A stretch of 64,000 nt of DNA, from the NCBI GenBank assembly GCA_964393325.1, contig CAYMTE010000001.1, forward strand, positions 1-64,000, given 5' to 3'. The DNA comes from JBAZWV01 sp964393325 (lineage in GTDB: Bacteria > Patescibacteriota > Patescibacteriia > 2-12-FULL-60-25). Under the pieces are notes generated by a model, which searched no databases, had not been told where the DNA came from, and was given only the letters and a program-made list of their open reading frames with translations. This document shows positions 1 to 7,406 of this stretch, piece by piece; position 1 is the stretch's first letter; each line of letters starts with the position of its first letter. A program made the position numbers and the translations under genes.

Positions 1-65
1 TAGGATTATCTGTCGTGATCGTACTTTCACGGGTCTGATACCGGGGCGAATTCCTTTGGATACAT

Positions 66-133
66 AAAAAACCCGCGACGAGACGAGAGCGTGTTGCTCC
101 GTTCGGAGCGATGCACGAGTGTCTGTCGCGGGT
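66..133 (-). terminator. Rho-independent terminator of the minus-strand unit 805-144
   Basis: The arms ACCCGCGAC (71-79) and GTCGCGGGT (125-133) form a 9-bp stem, with an inner GCTCC/GGAGC hairpin at 96-109. On the minus strand the stem is followed directly by a run of T (A-run 66-71 on the plus strand). It lies 10 nt past the stop of the small gene at 144. Nothing is recognised in bases 1-65. Confidence 0.8.
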
Positions 134-143
134 GACGATTAGG

Positions 144-467
144 TCAGTTGAGGTTGGTGGATGCGTTCTCGCGGTGATCAACCCACCTGCAACGTTCCTG
201 GCGATGTCGCATGTCGGGGTTGACGAGGTATCGGACGTGAAACGTCCTCCACCCCATCTCGATCTTCGCGTCGAAGAGGACGCCGCCGAAGTGGCCCATG
301 ACCACCGTCTTGAAGGACGAGGTGATGACGCCCTCGCAGACGTCAGTTTTGATCCTGTGCGACGAGGCGTTGTCGTCGATCATGAGGAACGCCTCTTCGA
401 GAAGCTCGTCGCGGAGATCCTCCGTGATATAGAGACCACTCGTCATGAGGCAGAGAAAAAGATTCAT
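144..467 (-). CDS. Hypothetical protein, 107 aa
   Basis: The product is not recognised. It is a 107-residue soluble protein without signal peptide or membrane segment. The middle (VVMGHFGGVLFDAKIEMGWR) looks like a compact alpha/beta fold, and the end is rich in His and Arg. The start ATG at 467 is preceded by an AGGA-type Shine-Dalgarno at good spacing. It follows the 103-aa gene upstream by 26 nt and is followed by a strong terminator, so the two probably form a bicistronic unit from the promoter near 881-909. A plus-strand frame over the same bases is judged a shadow because promoter, ribosome site and terminator all fit the minus strand. Confidence 0.6.
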   Translation of the reverse strand: MNLFLCLMTSGLYITEDLRDELLEEAFLMIDDNASSHRIKTDVCEGVITSSFKTVVMGHFGGVLFDAKIEMGWRTFHVRYLVNPDMRHRQERCRWVDHRENASTNLN

Positions 468-493
468 CTATCTTCCTTCTTTCTGTTTGGACG

Positions 494-805
494 TCAGCCG
501 AGGAGGAGCAGGACGCGGCCGTCGATGAACCCGTGCGCTCGGAGTTGCGCTTCAGCGTGGTCATCGTCGAGTTGATGACGAATCGTCATCTCAACGACGA
601 TGATGCCTCGTTCGCGGTGGCCGTCGAGCATCCGGACGTCGGGTCCGGACTTGATCTCGTAGGGGAAGGGGATCTTCTCCTTGAGCTTCTCGGCGAGCCC
701 GTTCACCATCTCGAGACTCTTCCCGTAGTGGTGAGGGTTTGCGCGAACGCGAACTTCTCGTTCCGACGTGAAATGAAACCGAAACTCATGTATGTCGTCC
801 GCCAT
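494..805 (-). CDS. Hypothetical protein, 103 aa
   Basis: The product is not recognised. It is a small charged soluble protein (starts MADDIHEFRF) with several His residues and a conserved-looking centre (LKEKIPFPYEIKSGPDVRML). No signal peptide or membrane helix is seen. The start at 805 has a GGAG Shine-Dalgarno 4 nt upstream and a good -35/-10 promoter about 75 nt further up, with an 8-bp hairpin (848-855/864-871) in the 5' leader. It is the first gene of the two-gene minus-strand unit. Confidence 0.65.
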   Translation of the reverse strand: MADDIHEFRFHFTSEREVRVRANPHHYGKSLEMVNGLAEKLKEKIPFPYEIKSGPDVRMLDGHRERGIIVVEMTIRHQLDDDHAEAQLRAHGFIDGRVLLLLG

Positions 806-880
806 GCTACTCCGTATTGTAGGGGATGTTGTTGAGGTGAAGGTGCGTTTCAGCGTCCCCGTGCGCTGAAATGAGAACGG

Positions 881-909
881 AAAATATCAGAAAACAGCTA
901 AGCTGTCAA
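881..909 (-). promoter_or_regulatory. Sigma70-type promoter for 805-144
   Basis: On the minus strand TTGACA (909-904) and TATTTT (886-881) are separated by exactly 17 nt. The predicted leader contains the perfect hairpin TTTCAGCG/CGCTGAAA (848-855 and 864-871). Confidence 0.75.
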
Positions 910-928
910 GTATTTGTTACATATCCCA

Positions 929-957
929 TTGACAAAAACAGAAAATTACGGTACGCA
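929..957 (+). promoter_or_regulatory. Possible promoter for the 993 gene
   Basis: A consensus TTGACA (929-934) lies 17 nt before TACGCA (952-957), a weak -10. The plus -35 and the minus -35 at 904-909 face away from each other in the same intergenic region, a layout seen at several other places in the window. Confidence 0.4.
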
Positions 958-992
958 GAAGGGGTTCTTTTACCTCCAAACAAAGAGGCGCT

Positions 993-2636
993 ATGGAAAT
1001 GAATGATCTCCCGAATACGCGCTACACGACGATCAGCAACCCGCCGCCGGAATTGCCGAAAATCTGCAGGCTCCTCAAGGACAGTTGCCAGAGGGGGTTG
1101 GTGAAAAAGCAGGGGGATATTCGTGCGATCGCCAAGCAGGCGAGTCGTGAATATTCCGGAGCCGGCCCCGCGGACGATCTCGCTCGGTTTCTTTGGAATC
1201 AAGGAGTCATCGTTCAAGATAAGTCGACGAAGCGCATCTATTTCGATGCGGAACGCGCCGTCACAGTTATGCATGCCTGCGAGGAACGGATTGTGACGGA
1301 GGCGAAACAGGATCCGGCGGTACGTCTCGCTGCCCTCCGGGGCGAGCCACCCTCATCCGTTCCTGCTGACAGGGTTGCTGTAGCCTCTGCTCCCGCTGAA
1401 AAGGGTCCTGTAGTTTCGGAGCCTCAAGAGGAGGCGCCGATTTCCACAGAGCTCGATGAGGAGCCGGAGGAAGAAGCACGAGTTCTGTCAGAGAGCGTCG
1501 AGGTTGCATCGACGGTCGCAACGGACGACGACTTCTTCGCATTGATGCGGAGATACCAGTTTGCCCTTCCCCTCGATCACGACGAAACTGCATGGACGCC
1601 GATCGCGGATGAGCGCTACGCGCTGTTCCTGACGCCCATTGAGCGGGAGGTGTGGGATTCGCTGGTTCTCAGCATAGACGATGTCGAAGGGGAGGAGCGT
1701 CTTGGTATCTACAACGATGACGAGCGTCTCTGGAAGATGTGGTGTACGGAATCGACCCGTAAAAATATTTCCCCGAAAGAATTTCGTCGCTTCGTCGACC
1801 GTTTCGTGACCTTTGGTCTCCTGAGGGAGTGCGGTCCGTCCGGAAAGGGCATGACCGCGTACCGGATGGCGGTTCCAAAGAGTCACTGTTGTGTGATGCC
1901 GATCGAGCGAAGGCAGCGAGCGAATCTCGTCCTGCAGACGCATGAGCGCATCATTCGTGAGCTTGTCGAGATGTTCGGCGGAACTCCAACGACTCCCGAA
2001 GTACTCCTTCAGGCGCTCCGTACGAGGAGTGATGAAGAGAGGTTTGGTGAGCTCGTGCAGCTCGCGTTGGGCAAGACGGTCTCGGTGTCCGGGTGCCCGC
2101 ATCCGGTTTTCGGGATGTTCCTGCTAAAGCCGGATCGGAATGGTAAAACGTGGGCGCTCGCGTCTTGGCAAGGCTTTGGTCCGTATCGCTTCGTGAGCAG
2201 GACGGAAATGGCTACGGTCGCCGCGAAGATATGCGTTTTCCAGAAGGAGGACGCTTCGGAAGCATCGCGTGTCTTCCTTGCACCGTTCCACTGGATGCGG
2301 CAGATCCTTCCGGGCGATGACTCGACTGTCTATACGGAGGACGGCGAGCAATGCGACCCGCTCGTGGACGAAGATGCTCTCCGTGCGCTCACAGACGCTC
2401 ACATCGCCTCGCAGCTGGGGATTTTGCTCGCGTTGCAGAACAAGCTGCCTGGGTGGATCGAGTCAACAAAAGCGGAAGTTGAGCGTCGCGCGAAAGCGAA
2501 AAAAGAAGCGGAGCTCCGACGAGCGGAGATCCAGCGCGTTCGCGAGGAGATTGAGCAAAGGCGAATCGTATCCGCTCGTCTTGAGCAAGAGGCGCAAGAG
2601 CTCGAAACGAAGCTCAAGAACCTCGAAAAGGTGTGA
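993..2636 (+). CDS. Hypothetical 547-aa protein with winged-helix-like segments and C-terminal coiled coil
   Basis: The product is not recognised. Residues 1-95 form a helical region ending in RIYFDAERAVTVMHACEERI. Residues about 105-165 are a Pro/Glu/Ser-rich linker of low complexity. A globular centre (about 170-480) includes a segment starting LTPIEREVWDSL and ending GLLRECGPSGKGMTAYRM that resembles a winged-helix layout, though the match is only by eye. The last 60 residues are a Lys/Arg/Glu-rich coiled coil (from STKAEVERRAKAKKEAELRR). No signal peptide or membrane helix is seen, so it is probably cytoplasmic and may bind nucleic acid. It is monocistronic: possible promoter at 929-957, AGAGG ribosome site, terminator at 2664-2690. 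Confidence 0.8.
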   Translation: MEMNDLPNTRYTTISNPPPELPKICRLLKDSCQRGLVKKQGDIRAIAKQASREYSGAGPADDLARFLWNQGVIVQDKSTKRIYFDAERAVTVMHACEERIVTEAKQDPAVRLAALRGEPPSSVPADRVAVASAPAEKGPVVSEPQEEAPISTELDEEPEEEARVLSESVEVASTVATDDDFFALMRRYQFALPLDHDETAWTPIADERYALFLTPIEREVWDSLVLSIDDVEGEERLGIYNDDERLWKMWCTESTRKNISPKEFRRFVDRFVTFGLLRECGPSGKGMTAYRMAVPKSHCCVMPIERRQRANLVLQTHERIIRELVEMFGGTPTTPEVLLQALRTRSDEERFGELVQLALGKTVSVSGCPHPVFGMFLLKPDRNGKTWALASWQGFGPYRFVSRTEMATVAAKICVFQKEDASEASRVFLAPFHWMRQILPGDDSTVYTEDGEQCDPLVDEDALRALTDAHIASQLGILLALQNKLPGWIESTKAEVERRAKAKKEAELRRAEIQRVREEIEQRRIVSARLEQEAQELETKLKNLEKV

Positions 2637-2663
2637 CACAGCTTTCCTTGAATTCTTCAGAAC

Positions 2664-2690
2664 GCATCTGCAACACGCAGGTGCTTTTTT
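2664..2690 (+). terminator. Terminator after the 547-aa hypothetical gene
   Basis: GCATCTGC (2664-2671) pairs with GCAGGTGC (2677-2684) with one G-T pair, and six T follow. Confidence 0.8.
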
Positions 2691-2736
2691 ATTTGATGTT
2701 TACATTCCAACGCTCTCGGGAGTACGCTTCGTTCAT

Positions 2737-3342
2737 ATGAGAATTGAAAAATATCTCTCGGTTTCACTGCTGCTTACGGCTCTGTTCGGTGCGGGATGTG
2801 CGTCGGGACCTGTTACGACGACACAAGTACCATCGATCTCGCCAGAGGCTGTTCGGGTCACAACTTCGTCTTCTGAAGATGTGCCTACAGCGGTTACAGA
2901 CGCGGAACAGGACGGAGTGCCGGATTCCGTTCCTGCGTCGGAGCCTGTTCCAGCGCCAGTCATTCCTCGCGCTTCCGTTCTCGTATCTACTCCAAACGAT
3001 GCTGATCCGGCGGTTAATAATACTGTAAAGGAGGTCGCGCCTGCGTTGATCCCCACAGCAGCTTCCGTTCCCGTCCCGGATCCTGCTTCGGAATCGACCC
3101 CGGTCCCCGTTGTTCAAGAGCAGCAACCCGTTTCCGTGCCAGAAGTTGTTCCGTCGTCGATTCCGGTTTCTTCTGATCCCGTACCGTCGACGCCTGCGAT
3201 CGAGGAGCCTGTCGTGTCCAATCCTCCATCAGCAGCAACGTGCTGCAAGGTTTGCACGAAGGGGAAGGCGTGCGGAGATACGTGTATTTCAAAAAGTTAT
3301 ACCTGCCATCAGCCGCCGGGCTGCGCATGTGATGCGAATTGA
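2737..3342 (+). CDS. Lipoprotein with Pro/Val/Ser-rich linker and small cysteine-rich C-terminal domain
   Basis: A 201-aa predicted lipoprotein. The signal peptide MRIEKYLSVSLLLTALFGAGC ends in a lipobox (GAGC). Residues about 25-165 are a disordered linker with repeated VP, PVP and SVP motifs. The last ~33 residues are a dense Cys domain (CCKVCTKGKACGDTCIS, then CHQPPGCACDA) with nine Cys. This compact domain is, from memory, seen at the end of many small bacterial exported proteins of unknown role; it could bind metal or be disulfide-bonded. The start at 2737 was chosen because the signal peptide begins there; TACGCT (2723-2728) sits 8 nt upstream with no Shine-Dalgarno, suggesting a leaderless mRNA. 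The upstream in-frame extension is non-coding. Confidence 0.8.
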   Translation: MRIEKYLSVSLLLTALFGAGCASGPVTTTQVPSISPEAVRVTTSSSEDVPTAVTDAEQDGVPDSVPASEPVPAPVIPRASVLVSTPNDADPAVNNTVKEVAPALIPTAASVPVPDPASESTPVPVVQEQQPVSVPEVVPSSIPVSSDPVPSTPAIEEPVVSNPPSAATCCKVCTKGKACGDTCISKSYTCHQPPGCACDAN

Positions 3343-3404
3343 TGCGCAGCGCGATACCTCAGGAGAGTCACAAGCGGGAGTGCCGTGCTATAGTGTCGCT
3401 ATCT

Positions 3405-3896
3405 ATGAAACATCTTTTTCTTGCAACGGCCGCGATCACTCTTGTCGGCGCGGGGTGCGCGTCCGGATCAGCAGTGAAGGACGATGCAGCAGTCGTGACG
3501 CCGGAGGTTGTGCAGGTCACTTCTACCACGCCAAACGCCACATCAACGGCGCCGGCAAAAACACCGACGACAACAAAGCCGTCCACGCAAACAAAGCAAC
3601 CGCAGCTTCAGCCAACGTCTCCAACGACGAAGCCGAAGCCCGGACCGCAGACGCAATACGTGACGATCACGGATTCCGGATTTTCACCGTCGGTGATGGC
3701 CGTGAATGCGGGGGATGCGGTCGTGTGGGTCAACAAGAGTACGAAGAACCAAACGTCCGCGTCGTCGGGATCGCTGCTCTGGGATTCTGGAAATATCCCG
3801 GTAGGCGGGTCGTACAAGCGCGTGTTCAATGCGCCGGGGAGCTACAATTATTACAGCGGGTCGACGAATTTCAAGGGAACGGTTGTTGTTCACTAG
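3405..3896 (+). CDS. Cupredoxin-like lipoprotein lacking the copper ligands
   Basis: A 163-aa predicted lipoprotein: signal MKHLFLATAAITLVGAGC with lipobox, a Thr/Pro/Lys-rich linker (about 25-85), then a domain with the blue-copper pattern (TITDSGFSPSVMAVNAGDAV, VWVNKS, SGNIPVGGSYKRVF, PGSYNYY, FKGTVVV). In the family the copper ligands are His after the VxWxN strand and a C-x-x-H-x-x-M/K loop before the last strand; here these positions read NQTSA and YYSGSTNFKG, with no His, Cys or Met. Copper binding is therefore unlikely and a structural or binding role is inferred. The -10-like TATAGT preceded by TGC lies at 3389-3394, 10 nt before ATG. It converges on the protease gene, 2 nt apart. Confidence 0.82.
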   Translation: MKHLFLATAAITLVGAGCASGSAVKDDAAVVTPEVVQVTSTTPNATSTAPAKTPTTTKPSTQTKQPQLQPTSPTTKPKPGPQTQYVTITDSGFSPSVMAVNAGDAVVWVNKSTKNQTSASSGSLLWDSGNIPVGGSYKRVFNAPGSYNYYSGSTNFKGTVVVH

Positions 3897-3898
3897 CG

Positions 3899-5086
3899 TT
3901 ATTGGATTGACGGTCCAATGTGGTAGCCGGTGAAGAACGTATCCGGCACGTCTTTGACGAATCCTGCCCATCCATCGCCATACAATTCTTTGGCGCGGGA
4001 TTCGTTTTCGATCCAGCGAAGCGTGCCGAGGGTATCAGAAACGAGATAGACTTTTGGATCGGTTTGGATTTTGACGAGCGATCCTGGTTTCATCGTGACG
4101 TTTGATCGCACGCGGTACGGGGCGAGCTCTTCGGGTTTGAGCGTGATCACACCAGAAAAATCAGAGAACCAGGAATAGTAGACGGCGTCATTCGGAAAGA
4201 CGTCGCGTGTGCCATCGCCGTGCAAGCAATAGACGGTGGTATTGATCGGACTTCGTGCGAGGAGCGTGCACGTCAGTTTGCCGTCGTTGAAATACGATGA
4301 TGGGCCGTGATAGCGCGCTTCATCTGCATGCGTAATGTAGTGGTCGTGCATGTTCGTACCGAAGGTATCCATCCAATTCAGAATCGCGCGGATGTCGACG
4401 AGTTCATAATCGACGACTTCTTCCACGCCGTCCGAGAGTTGACGGAGGAGAATGCGTGTTGCAAGTCCAAGCAGATTGTTTTGTGCGTTCAAGCCCGCGC
4501 CGCCGGACGCACCGGGAGAGATGACGGCGTCTTGCGTTTTCACGATGCCGCGTTCGAGATCGCTGATCGTTCCTTGTGTGACGGTGAATCGTCCGCGGGA
4601 TGCGCCGCCGGGATATCCGGCGATCGTGAGCGGGTCGCCGACGCGTGAAAATTCGTCCGTGCGAAGATACGGCATGGCGGGAACGGTTTTTCCGTTTACC
4701 GATCCGGTGAGCTTGAGAATGGCGAAGTCTCGATTTTGTGATTCATCGTAGACGACACGTTCGCCAATGGCGTTATAAAAAATCGTGGGATTTGTGGCAC
4801 CATCTTGTTCCAAAAACCCAACACGGCACGAGCTTGCCTGTTCTTGCGTTTCAAGATTATTGAGGAGGATGTGCGCGTTCGTGAGAATGAATCCATCTGC
4901 CGCATTCACGACAACACCGGATCCCTGACGATCACCGCAATATACTTTGACGATCGCCTGGCGAACCGAAAAGGGGAGCTCTGCGGCGGTCGCGGCGCGT
5001 GCGGGAATTACGCCTCCGATGAGGAGGAATGTGAGGAGAATCGCGAGGGGTTTTTGGGGGAGTTTCACAGGAGGATATGGTACCAT
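3899..5086 (-). CDS. Secreted trypsin-like serine protease with S-layer-type C-terminal module
   Basis: A 395-aa exported protease. An N-terminal hydrophobic signal (residues 12-30) precedes a trypsin-like domain (about 38-240) with the full triad: His72 (TNAHI), Asp120 (NRDFAILKL) and Ser194 (PGASGGAG). The usual GNSGG is GASGG here. Residues about 280-395 form a second module (DVFPNDAVYYSWFSDFSGV, then PGSLVKIQTDPKVYLV, DVPDTFF) that closely matches residues 41-157 of the S-layer candidate at 48168. This suggests the module anchors or recognises the cell surface, a shared-domain inference. The gene is divergent from the HIT gene with 8 nt between starts, so their promoters overlap. It may process or protect surface proteins. 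Confidence 0.88.
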   Translation of the reverse strand: MVPYPPVKLPQKPLAILLTFLLIGGVIPARAATAAELPFSVRQAIVKVYCGDRQGSGVVVNAADGFILTNAHILLNNLETQEQASSCRVGFLEQDGATNPTIFYNAIGERVVYDESQNRDFAILKLTGSVNGKTVPAMPYLRTDEFSRVGDPLTIAGYPGGASRGRFTVTQGTISDLERGIVKTQDAVISPGASGGAGLNAQNNLLGLATRILLRQLSDGVEEVVDYELVDIRAILNWMDTFGTNMHDHYITHADEARYHGPSSYFNDGKLTCTLLARSPINTTVYCLHGDGTRDVFPNDAVYYSWFSDFSGVITLKPEELAPYRVRSNVTMKPGSLVKIQTDPKVYLVSDTLGTLRWIENESRAKELYGDGWAGFVKDVPDTFFTGYHIGPSIQ

Positions 5087-5094
5087 GCCGGTCT

Positions 5095-5490
5095 ATGGCT
5101 TCCATTTTTTCGCGGATTATCGCCGGGGAGATCCCGTGCCACAAGATTTGGGAAGATGAGCGGTTTTTTGCGTTTCTCGATATTCATCCGATTCAACCGG
5201 GGCATACGCTCGTCGTGCCAAAGCAAGAGATCGATAATATCCTCGAGATGGATGAGTCGTTGTATGCGGATTTTTTTCTTGCCGCACGGCGTCTCATGCC
5301 TGTAATCCAGCGGGCAATGGGCAGCGCGCGTGTTGGATTGGTTGTTGAAGGACTCGAAGTGCCGCATGCGCACATTAAATTGATTCCTATTTCACAACCG
5401 CACGATCTTGCGCAGGAGAATGCGCGAGATGCGACGACGGAAGAGCTGACGGATGTCGCGGAAAAGATTCGACGCGCGCTATCGTCATAA
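5095..5490 (+). CDS. HIT family hydrolase/nucleotidyltransferase-like protein
   Basis: A 131-aa HIT protein. The N-terminal IFSRIIAGEIPCHKIWEDE and centre PIQPGHTLVVPKQEIDNI are typical. The active-site triad normally reads H-x-H-x-H; here it is PHAHIKLIP, keeping the first two His (including the expected nucleophile) but with Lys at the third. Members act on nucleoside phosphoramidates or dinucleotides; the substrate here is unknown. The ATG at 5095 was chosen over 5077 because an extended -10-like TGGTACCAT (5078-5086) lies 8 nt upstream, giving a leaderless transcript. The AGGAGG at 5069 would instead serve the 5077 start at poor spacing, so the start stays uncertain. Confidence 0.88.
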   Translation: MASIFSRIIAGEIPCHKIWEDERFFAFLDIHPIQPGHTLVVPKQEIDNILEMDESLYADFFLAARRLMPVIQRAMGSARVGLVVEGLEVPHAHIKLIPISQPHDLAQENARDATTEELTDVAEKIRRALSS

Positions 5491-5541
5491 AAAAGAAGAC
5501 CCATTGCTCGACCTCTCCGAAGAGAGGGAACAGTGGGTCTT
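5489..5541 (-). terminator. Terminator of the repeat-rich membrane protein gene
   Basis: The outer stem AAGACCCA (5496-5503)/TGGGTCTT (5534-5541) encloses CCTCTC-CGAA-GAGAGG (5512-5527). On the minus strand it is followed by a T-rich run (A-run 5489-5494 on plus). It sits just after the HIT stop and may terminate both converging units. Confidence 0.75.
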
Positions 5542-5555
5542 GAAGAAAGAAGGAG

Positions 5556-7162
5556 CTACGGGAAGTCGACATGACACGTCGACATGTCCCAGTACTCGAC
5601 CTCTGCCGTCGACTCGGCGTCGAGTCGGCGCGCGCAGCTCGCGTCGACCAGTGTTGGCCGACCGCGCGCATCCGATGGACACCCGTGCGGGAGCGAACGA
5701 TCCATCGTTCCGCTCACGCAGCCCCAAGCGTTCGCGTACGCCGCGAACACCTCGGACGTCATTTTTTGACGTCCGTGGAACGACGAGGCGTTGCTCGCCG
5801 TCGGTGTCGCCGTCGGTGTGACGGTGGGGGCGGTGTTCGGAGGATCCGGCTGCTCCGCGTTGGCTGCGGTCGTTTCACCGGTCTCTCCCACCTTGGTGTC
5901 CACGCGCGGCGTGTTCCAGACGATCCCTCCCTTCCAGACGAAGGCGACCAGGACGCCGACGCCGAACAGGAGAACCGCGAGCGGCACGACGACGTGCGCC
6001 TTGAGACGCGGCGAAGGCTTCTTCGCGACGTCCTTACGCGACGGAGGAGGCGGATCCGGTGGATCCAGATCCACGAAGCCTTTCGGCTCCGCTTTCGGGG
6101 TCGCGTCCGCTGTGGGCGCCGACTCCTGCGTTGGCGTTTCTTGCGCCGACGGCGGAGTAGGTGACCGACGGCGGAGCTCCTCTGCCTCGCGCTTCACCGC
6201 CTCGAGCTCCTCACTTTGCCTTTGCAACGCCTCAATTTCTTGAGGCGTTTTTTGCTTCGCGGGCGTGGTGCCTGCGAGCGCGGCGGGCGTGCCGGTGATT
6301 TGCGTCGTTGTCACCGGCGTTTGGGCGGTGGGTTGCATGCGGAGTGCGCGCAGGCGTTCCGCGACGGCGAGGACGGACGCTGCTGCTGCCGTCACCTCTT
6401 CGTCTGTCGCGACGGATGGGCGTTTGCCATTTACGATACACTGGACAAGAGCCAGTGCTTCGCGGAAGGTCGCGTCCTCCATCGGGGATTTTTCCCCGGC
6501 TCCAAGGAAGCGGAGAACGAGACGTCCGTGGAGAGAAGTGGTTGTTTCTCCCTCCACGTGGTTCGCTGCGACGAGAAGCGCCTCATAGGCACTGATCGCC
6601 GCAGCCTCTTCTTCCGGTGCCGTCGGAGGAGTGACTTGTGGCGACGGTCGATCATCGATCGTCACCTCCGCTGCGAGCTTCTCATCTTCCGGCGTCAGCT
6701 CAACGTGAGCTTCGGCCGGCGNNNNNNNNNNNNNNNNNNNNNNNNNNNNNNNNNNNNNNNNNNNNNNNNNNNNNNNNNNNNNNNNNNNNNNNNNNNNNNN
6801 NNNNNNNNNNNNNNNNNNNNNTCCGCTGCGAGCTTCTCATCTTCCGGCGTCAGCTCAACGTGAGCTTCGGCCGGCGACGTTGAAGGCTGCGCAACCGTCT
6901 CCTCGACCGTCACAACCGCTTGCTCCGGCGGCGACGGTCGATCATCGATCGTCACCTCCGCTGCGAGCTTCTCATCTTCCGGCGTCAGCTCAACGTGAGC
7001 TTCGGCCGGCGGAGGGTTGATCTTGACCGACGGAGGCGGCTCGGATCGAGCTGCCTCTGCGCTCATCTCCACCGTTGAACTCGAACCGACGGAGCTCATC
7101 TCCGTCGGGTGCGCTTTTCGCAAGAGCCCTCGCATGAGGGATTGTGCATGCCTATTTGCCAT
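5556..7162 (-). CDS. Single-pass membrane protein with 45-aa tandem repeats, interrupted by an assembly gap
   Basis: One gene split by 100 N. Before the gap (7162 down to 6822) it begins MANRHAQSLMRGLLRKAHPT and enters 45-aa repeats (core AEAHVELTPEDEKLAA, then EVTIDDRPSP). After the gap (6721 down to 5556) the repeat resumes, followed by an Ala-rich helical domain, a Lys/Glu coiled coil, a Pro-rich linker, one membrane helix (VVVPLAVLLFGVGVLVAFVW, about 5993-5934) and a C-terminal domain with four Cys, presumably outside. No family is recognised. The frames on the two sides disagree with exactly 100 N but agree if the gap is 80 nt plus a multiple of 135. It has its own promoter (7244-7272), an AGGA ribosome site and a terminator. 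The repeat-bearing part lies on the side without signal peptide, so it is probably cytoplasmic. Confidence 0.8.
6641..7011 (-). repeat. In-frame tandem repeat, 135-bp unit
   Basis: At least three copies of the block beginning GCGACGGTCGATCATCGATC or its TCCGCTGCGAGC core are seen: 6641-6721, 6822-6876 (partial, gap-cut) and 6931-7011. The two complete-spaced cores at 6822 and 6957 are exactly 135 bp apart and nearly identical, so the array likely collapsed during assembly. Confidence 0.85.
6722..6821. other. Assembly gap (100 N)
   Basis: A run of 100 N inside the tandem repeat. Repeat spacing across it (6667 to 6822 is 155 where 135 is expected) indicates the true missing length is 80 + 135n bp. 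Confidence 0.97.
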
Positions 7163-7243
7163 TATTCCTAGCCCCTTTCTTTTGAAGGTTCACGCGCTTT
7201 CTTATACGTTTGAGGCACGATGCCTCTTTCAGCGCGATAGGCA

Positions 7244-7272
7244 AATATAGCAGAAAAAGGGTATTTTGTCAA
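7244..7272 (-). promoter_or_regulatory. Sigma70-type promoter of the repeat protein gene
   Basis: On the minus strand TTGACA (7272-7267) and TATATT (7249-7244) are 17 nt apart, near consensus. A GAGGCA-CGA-TGCCTC hairpin (7212-7226) lies in the leader. Confidence 0.8.
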
Positions 7273-7313
7273 TACAGCTTGACGCTCTAAAAACGTGATA
7301 ACCATGCGTGTTC

Positions 7314-7342
7314 TTGTGAGTTTCTCTCGCGCCGAGTATTCT
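7314..7342 (+). promoter_or_regulatory. Possible promoter for gpmI
   Basis: TTGTGA (7314-7319) and TATTCT (7337-7342) are 17 nt apart. Alternatively gpmI uses the closer GATATA/TATATT at 7395-7402, preceded by TGC, giving a leaderless mRNA. Confidence 0.4.
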
Positions 7343-7406
7343 ATTTGGACGTGAAAACACTACTGTTTGTTGGAGGGGATATGCGGCAAAATGCGATATA
7401 TTGGCT

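Noticed and set aside
6641..7011. CRISPR-like direct repeats
   Set aside because: Repeats are contiguous, in frame and 135 bp long with no spacers; they encode protein repeats.
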